From Ovis canadensis (lineage: Eukaryota > Chordata > Mammalia > Artiodactyla > Bovidae), in assembly GCF_042477335.2 (NCBI RefSeq), contig NC_091251.1, positions 87,063,501 to 87,127,500 of the forward strand: a DNA stretch of 64,000 bases. Direction: 5' to 3'. Both the position numbers and the translations under genes were made by a program. The notes beneath the pieces were generated by a model. The model saw nothing but the letters and a program-made list of their open reading frames with translations, did not search any database and was not told where the DNA came from. Below are positions 58,705 to 64,000 of this stretch, piece after piece; position 1 is the first letter of the stretch; each line of letters begins with the position of its first letter.

Positions 58705-59080
58705 GATTGGAGTGCAACCAAATAAATCAAAATAAATATTTAAAAAAAGACTCTTGGTTTGTGTGTATCCATCTGTGCATTCATTTATTTTTTTGCCGTT
58801 CTTAAACGTTTGGACGAAAACAATTTTTAAATAGTAAATGCCAGAGAAAGAAGTCCTGTCTGTGATAAATAAGAAGAGAAGGCACTCTTTCTGGATTCTC
58901 ATTTATTTGTAAGGGTTCTGGTCACATCTGCCCAATCATAGGAGTGTATGAGGAGTAGACACTCTTCCCCTTTATCTTTATGGTGCAAACTGGGGAAAGC
59001 ATAGAACACTCTACACATAATAAGGGAAATGTCCAGAAATCTCACCCCCCTGCATGCTGTTACTGATGCTTAAAATGACC
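58705..59080. other. Intergenic, nothing recognised
   Basis: About 375 bases of unique-looking AT-rich sequence. Confidence 0.35.
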
Positions 59081-59084
59081 TCTA

Positions 59085-59580
59085 TGTACCGATGCCGAAT
59101 CAAATCTCGGAGAAAGAGTTTTGGGTGAAGTAGAAAAGAATAGCTTTATTTCTTTGCGAGGCAAAGGGGGACACAGAAGGCACTGCCTCAAAATCTGTGT
59201 GTCCTAACCTGGGAGCATTTTGTGAGGAGTTTTATATTGTGGCTCAGATGGTAAAGAATCCTCCTGCAATGTAGGAGACCTGGGTTCGATCCCTGGGTGG
59301 GAAGAATTCCCTGCAGAGGGAAATGGCAACCTACTCCAGTATTGTTGCCTGAAGAACTCCATGGACAGAGGAGCCTGGCAGGCAACAGTCCATGGGGTTG
59401 CAAAGAATCAGTAGCCATAGTTCAAGGGTGAGGTTGCTGATAAGGATCAGGGTGTGTGCAGGGCATGTTTGCCTTTTTAAATCTGGCTAGGTGATCTTCT
59501 GGTGAGCTTCTGTGGTTTAAGAGACTGCAAGCTGTCTCTTGATTTTCTCTGAAGATGACTTCAAGTGGTTAGCATCTTCC
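59085..59580 (-). mobile_element. Probable ruminant ERV-type LTR fragment
   Basis: 'ccgatgccgaatcaaatctc', 'gtgaagtagaaaagaatagc', 'tttatttctttgcgaggcaa' and 'agggggacacagaaggcact' resemble the inverted end of a ruminant ERV LTR. The minus strand shows AATAAAG near 59145. There is no internal coding region and no second LTR. The boundaries are uncertain and the family name is not assigned. Confidence 0.45.
59236..59411 (+). mobile_element. Bov-tA SINE inside the LTR-like segment
   Basis: 'tgtggctcagatggtaaaga' to 'catggggttgcaaagaatca', forward, truncated at both ends. Confidence 0.9.
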
Positions 59581-59584
59581 ATTT

Positions 59585-60745
59585 GTTGTGGATTTTAGTT
59601 CTGCAGAAGAGCTCAAAGGTATTTTTATATGTACCCCTTGACCTACAAACAAAAAACGGAAGACACGGAAAGGCTTCCAGGCCCCAGGAACCCCACAGTG
59701 TCCTGCTTGGTTTCATTCTGAAGGCTTCTATGACAGGAAGAGTAGAGGAAATAAGAGAGAAAGAAAAGCATGAAGGAGGACACAGGTGTCTTGTGGACTG
59801 AGGTCGAGCCGGGGTTCCAGGGGTCTCTCCTAATCTCCCTCCAGGCAGTGAGTTTGTTCTCTTGCTGATGTTTTCTTCAATAATAGCTGAATCCTGTTAT
59901 AAGATAGGCCCTTCCTGGGGTTACAAGGAGGGCAGCGGTGGCGCCACTGACCAGGCTGGTCCCCATCCAGTAAACTCAGGATCCTTAGGGGACAGAGCTG
60001 TATATCTGTCTCTGGGCACCAGCAAGTCCCTGGAATGGCACACAGCCTGGCACCATTAACAGGAAGGCTTTATTTTCAGGGCTGGGTGGGGGAGAAGCAG
60101 CTGAACGAGGACCGTTGGGTACTTTGCTATGGTGCAAGGTCAAGGCTTTTTTCAAAGCAAATGACAGATTGTTCTTTGTCCATCTGTAGCCAAGTGACAC
60201 CCGAGGCCCCAGGAGGAATAGTTGGTGCCCATCACGAGACGCCACGCCCTCATCACATGCTTGTGTCAGGCTCTAAACGGAGCCTGATGGGCCTGCCTGA
60301 GGTCCTGCCCCTGACATCTGGCCAACAAATCTACTTTCTCCTCCGTCTCTTCTTCGGTGTCTGGTTTCACAGATGCCAAATAAAAACTTCATTGATTCAG
60401 CATTTGAAATCACTGGAGCTGAACTAACTAAAGTTTTCCCTTGTAATACTTTAGCAAAATGTTTAATAAATAAAGATAAAAAGTCATCAGAGGAAGAGGG
60501 GATTTAACCCAACTAAAATGATAAATGTATTGAAAAGACTTTAGGGTTGATTAGTCCTTGGCGGTAGATGGATTCTATATTTTGGCCCATTTCTAACTGA
60601 TGGACACAGTAGGGAAGATCACACATTAAAAAGCAAAAAGGAAGGACGCGCTGTTTATTTAAAACAGCACTGTGATTTGTTAGCAACGTCTATGCTGGGC
60701 TTGAAGAAGATACAGGAGTGGTGGTAAATAGGCCAGGTGTTTGCT
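59585..60745. other. Intergenic, nothing recognised
   Basis: About 1.2 kb of moderately GC-rich sequence. The longest frame (60035-60427, 130 codons) shows no family features. It could include more of the LTR-like element. Confidence 0.35.
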
Positions 60746-60751
60746 CCTTTT

Positions 60752-60965
60752 GGTTTCTCAGGTGGCTCAGTGGCAAAGAATTCGCCTCCCAATGCAGAGG
60801 ATGCAAGGTTTAATCCCTGAGTCGGGAAGATTCCCTCCAGGGACACAGGAAATCGCAACCCACTCCAGAATTCTTGAATGGAGACTCCCGTGGACAAAGG
60901 AGTCTGGCAGGCTACAGTCCATGGGATGGAGAGGAGTGGAACAAATTGAGCAACTGAACACACAC
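60752..60965 (+). mobile_element. Bov-tA SINE
   Basis: 'tttctcaggtggctcagtgg' to 'ggaacaaattgagcaactga', forward and diverged. Flanked by an approximate tttgctcctt / tttgcttcctt repeat. Confidence 0.87.
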
Positions 60966-60969
60966 GCAT

Positions 60970-61490
60970 GCATTTGCTTCCTTAATAAAGATCAAATCTC
61001 TTTTAGAAACAGAGCTGTGTAGAAAACAAATACAATCAAAGTAAATAGCATTAATTAATCCTTTATTGTGTTCCAGACCTATGCTAGGATCAGTGGGAAA
61101 TTATCACTTGCCATGGGCACTTGTCATCTACAAGGATTAAATCATGTGTTGCTGCAGCTGCTGATTTTCAACACCCTTTGAAGGGAGTTCAGGGTGGAGA
61201 GCAGAAATGAGGCACACTGTGTTCTGGAAAAACTGGCAGGACAGGTCTTAAGATAGTTAGATATTTTCAGGAGCTGGTTTTATAAGCCCAATTCTACCAC
61301 CTCCTCATATCTACAAAAGCACTGAATTCCTTCATGGTGATATTTGTGATGAGCAGAAACCTTCTGTAAAACTATGTGCTTGATTTCATATACTTCCCCT
61401 TCATCAAGATCACATATATACTGATCTTCCCCTTCTTGTTTGGAGCAATTTCTCAGAGCTATCTGAAATATTATCTCCTGGGCTATACTC
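60970..61490. other. Intergenic, nothing recognised
   Basis: About 520 bases of unique-looking sequence. Confidence 0.35.
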
Positions 61491-61492
61491 CT

Positions 61493-62732
61493 CAGTTCAG
61501 TTCAGTCGCTCAGTTGTGTCCAACTCTTTGCAACCCCACGGACCGCAGCATGCCAGGCCTCCCTGTTCATCACCAACTCCCGGAGTTTACTGAAACTCAT
61601 GTCCATTGAGTTGATGATGCGATCCAACCATCTCATCCTCTGTCGTCCCCTTCTCCTCCTGCCTTCAATCTTTCCCAGCATCAGGGTCTTTTCAAAATGA
61701 GTCAACTCTTCGCATCAGGTGGCCAAAGTACTAGAGCTTCAGCTTCAACATCAGTCCTTCCAATGAATATTCAGGACTGATTTCCTTTAGAGTGGACTGG
61801 TTGGATCTCCTTGCAGTCTAAGGGACTCTCAAGAGTCTTCTCCAACACCACACTTCAAAAGCATCAATTCTTCTGCACTCAGCTTTCTTCACAGTCCAAC
61901 TCTCATGACTACTGGAAAAATCATAGCCTTGACTAGACGGACCTTTGTTGGCAAAGCAATGTCTCTGCTCTTTAATATGATGTCTAGGTTGGTCATAACT
62001 TTCCTTCCAAGGAGTAAGCGTCTTTTAATTTCATGGCTGCAGTCACCATCTGCAGTGATTTGGGAGTCCAAAAATAAAGTCTGATACTGTTTCCCCATCT
62101 ATTTGTCATGAAGTGATGGGACCGGATGCCATGATCTTAGTTTTCTGAACGTGGAGCTTTAAGCCAACTTTTTCACTCTCCTCTTTCACTTTCATCAAGA
62201 GGCTCTTTAGTTCTTCTTCACTTTCTGCCATAAGGGTGGTGTCACCTGCGTATCTGAGGTTATTGATATTTCTCCCAGCAATCTTGATTCCAGTTTGTGC
62301 TTCATCCAGCCCAGTGTTTTTCATGATGTACTCTGCATAGAAGTTAAGTAAGCAGGGTGACAATATACAGCCTTGACGTACTCCTTTTCCTATTTGGAAC
62401 CAGTCTGTTGTTCCATGTCCAGTTCTAACTGTTGCTTCCTGACCTGTATACAGATTTCTCAAGAGGCAAGTCAGGTGGTCTGGTATTCTCATCTCATTCA
62501 GAATTTTCCAGTTTATTGTGATCCACACAGTCAAAGGCTTTGGCATAGTCAATAAGGCAGAAATAGATGTTTTTCTGGAACTCTCTTGCTTTTTCGATGA
62601 TCCAGTGGATGTTGGCAATTTGATCTCTGGTTTCTCTGCCTTTTCTAAAACCAGCTTGAACATCTGGACGTTCACGGTTCACGTATTGCTGAAGCCTGAC
62701 TTGGAGAATTTTGAGCATTACTTCATTTCGCC
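61493..62732 (-). mobile_element. BovB LINE, 5'-truncated, frameshifted
   Basis: Inverted BovB of about 1.24 kb. The RT frame is open at 62675-62106 in two registers, with a small deletion near 62510. The active-site box reads YAGDTTLMAES, so one catalytic Asp is replaced by Gly. It lies in the same orientation as the copy at 57245-58700. Confidence 0.94.
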
Positions 62733-62839
62733 CCAAATAAAACTTAACTTACAACTCTCAAATTGTGCATTTTTTAAAAAGTAAGCATTAGATACTGTAA
62801 AATTTTTTCATTTGATTTTTACTGTACTCAGAAGAGTAG

Positions 62840-62960
62840 TAATGATTATCCACTTTTACAAATGGGGAAATTGAATCCTATAGAGATTAAGTTTACAGAG
62901 GCCAGATGGCCAGTCAGGTTAGCAGAGTCAGGTTTCAAATTCAGGTTTGGTCCATTGCAA
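62840..62960 (-). mobile_element. MIR SINE remnant
   Basis: 'acttttacaaatggggaaat', 'agagattaagtttacagagg' and 'gcagagtcaggtttcaaatt' is the inverted MIR core. Confidence 0.65.
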
Positions 62961-63006
62961 AGTCCACTGTTATTTCAATTAAAATAAAAAGGCGGGGGCG
63001 GGAAGG

Positions 63007-63303
63007 GGGGCGTTTTCCCTGATGATTCAGTGGTTGGGAATCTGCCTGCCAGTGCGAGGGACACAGGTTTGATCCCTAGTCTGGGAGGCTCCCACGTGCC
63101 TCAAGGCAACTAGGCCTGTGCACCACCACTACTGAACACCAGCACTGTAACTCCTGAATCCCATTGCACCTAGAGGCCAAGCTCTGCAACAAGAGGAGCC
63201 ACGGCAGTGAGAGGCCCACACACAGTAACTAGGGAGAAGTCCCCGCTGCAACTAGTGAAAGCCCACACGCAGCAACAAAGACCCAGAGCAGCCAAAAAAA
63301 AAT
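63007..63303 (+). mobile_element. CHR-1-type SINE (first of tandem pair)
   Basis: 'tttccctgatgattcagtgg' to 'gcagcaacaaagacccagag' and an A-rich tail, forward. Confidence 0.9.
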
Positions 63304-63310
63304 AAAAATA

Positions 63311-63575
63311 GGGCTTCCCTGGCGGCTCAGTGGTAAAGAATCTGCCTGCCAATGCAGGAGATTTGGGTTTGATCCCTGATCTGGAGAGATCTCCCAAGCC
63401 ATGGAGTAATTAAACCTGTGTGCCACAACCACTGAGCCTGTGCCCTAGAGCCTGTTCTCTACAAGAGTATGACAAGAGACGCCACTGCAGCTAGAGCCCT
63501 CAGTCACCACAACTAGAGAAAAGTCTGCTCAACAAACGAAAACCCAGCACAGCTATGAATAAATAAAACCTACTG
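63311..63575 (+). mobile_element. CHR-1-type SINE (second of tandem pair)
   Basis: 'gggcttccctggcggctcag' to 'aaacccagcacagctatgaa' with tail 'taaataaaacc', forward, directly after the first. Confidence 0.9.
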
Positions 63576-63583
63576 CTTGAAAA

Positions 63584-63806
63584 TCCCATGGACGGAGAAG
63601 CCTGGTGGGCTGCAGTCCATGGGGTCGCTAAGAGTCGGGCATGACTGCGCGATTTCACTTTCACTTTTCACTTTCATGCATTGGAGAAGGAAATGGCAAC
63701 CCACTCCAGTGTTCTTGCCTGGAGAATCCCAGAGACAGTAGGCCCCCGTCTATGGGGTCACAGAGAGTTCGACATGACTGAAGCGAATTAGCAGCAGCAG
63801 CAGCAG
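63584..63806 (+). mobile_element. 5'-truncated Bov-A2 SINE
   Basis: Forward Bov-A2 lacking the start of its first unit, ending in (AGC)n at about 63789-63806. Flanked by tgcttgaaaa (63574-63583 and 63807-63816), placing it in the end of the preceding CHR-1. Confidence 0.92.
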
Positions 63807-64000
63807 TGCTTGAAAAAAATGTATAATGCATCAAATGAATCAGTATGTCAAAAGACTTCAGTATGTACGAGAACACTTTCAATTAAGATGGTTTAAGTGG
63901 AGGTAAAATGAAATAATTTAAAATACTAAATTAAGAAAAGAAGAGAGAAAAAGAGAAAAAAGGAATGAAGACAAGTTGTGACAAATGGAAAACAACTAGC

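Noticed and set aside
57779..58717. 312-codon RT frame as a host gene or retroviral pol
   Set aside because: Residue pattern and flanking 3' pentamer repeats identify it as the RT part of a truncated BovB LINE.
60035..60427. 130-codon frame near 60 kb as a gene
   Set aside because: No family resemblance, no splice-consistent partners, and composition like the surrounding DNA.
46033..63806. Regularly recurring Bov-type repeats as a CRISPR-like array
   Set aside because: Copies are dispersed, in both orientations and of varying length with target duplications, i.e. retrotransposons. CRISPR arrays are not expected in a mammal.
33460..64000. First exons of PLEKHG3, expected downstream by synteny
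   Set aside because: No segment with recognisable PLEKHG3 peptide or a convincing first-exon CpG island was found. It probably lies beyond the window.

Overview
The window is nuclear DNA from a ruminant artiodactyl (cattle, sheep, goat or a close relative). BovB (RTE-type) LINEs, tRNA-headed Bov-tA SINEs, Bov-A2 dimers with (AGC)n tails and CHR-type SINEs are abundant, and this mixture is restricted to ruminants. The species cannot be resolved from the sequence alone. Two protein-coding genes are supported, both on the plus strand: the 3' part of HSPA2 (testis-enriched HSP70) at the left edge, and a complete PPP1R36 (protein phosphatase 1 regulatory subunit 36) whose coding sequence runs from 6822 to 29976. 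The order HSPA2 then PPP1R36 on one strand matches the layout I know from human chromosome 14q23, where PLEKHG3 follows further downstream. No PLEKHG3 exon was recognised here.

Layout. 1-1147: HSPA2 coding end, in a single exon reading to the EEVD terminus. 1148-5598: HSPA2 3' UTR and AT-rich intergenic DNA with no recognisable young retrotransposon. 5599-6340: decayed SINE pieces. About 6640-7060: GC-rich CpG-island promoter of PPP1R36. 6822-29976: eleven coding exons of PPP1R36 joined by GT-AG introns. Their phases agree throughout and give one uninterrupted 404-codon frame. Intron 2 (8.2 kb) holds an antisense L1 that itself carries two younger insertions. 29977-64000: intergenic DNA with no supported gene, made largely of nested retrotransposons. 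It holds long BovB copies (30.2-32.7, 40.6-42.3, 57.2-58.7, 61.5-62.7 kb), an old L1 (34.6-36.4 kb), an L2 relic (46.3-47.5 kb), an L1 5' UTR joined to an L1 3' end (51.4-53.6 kb), a probable CR1-like relic (54.5-54.9 kb) and an LTR-like segment near 59.1-59.6 kb.

Functionally, HSPA2 is a chaperone of meiotic and post-meiotic male germ cells. PPP1R36 is a PP1-binding protein reported from testis. The two neighbours may therefore share germ-line expression, but nothing in the sequence shows that they act together. I found no undescribed gene system. The most informative signals are the intact PPP1R36 model with its RVxF motif, an X-box-like promoter element, several insertion-within-insertion events with clear target-site duplications, and a repeat-poor block downstream of HSPA2.
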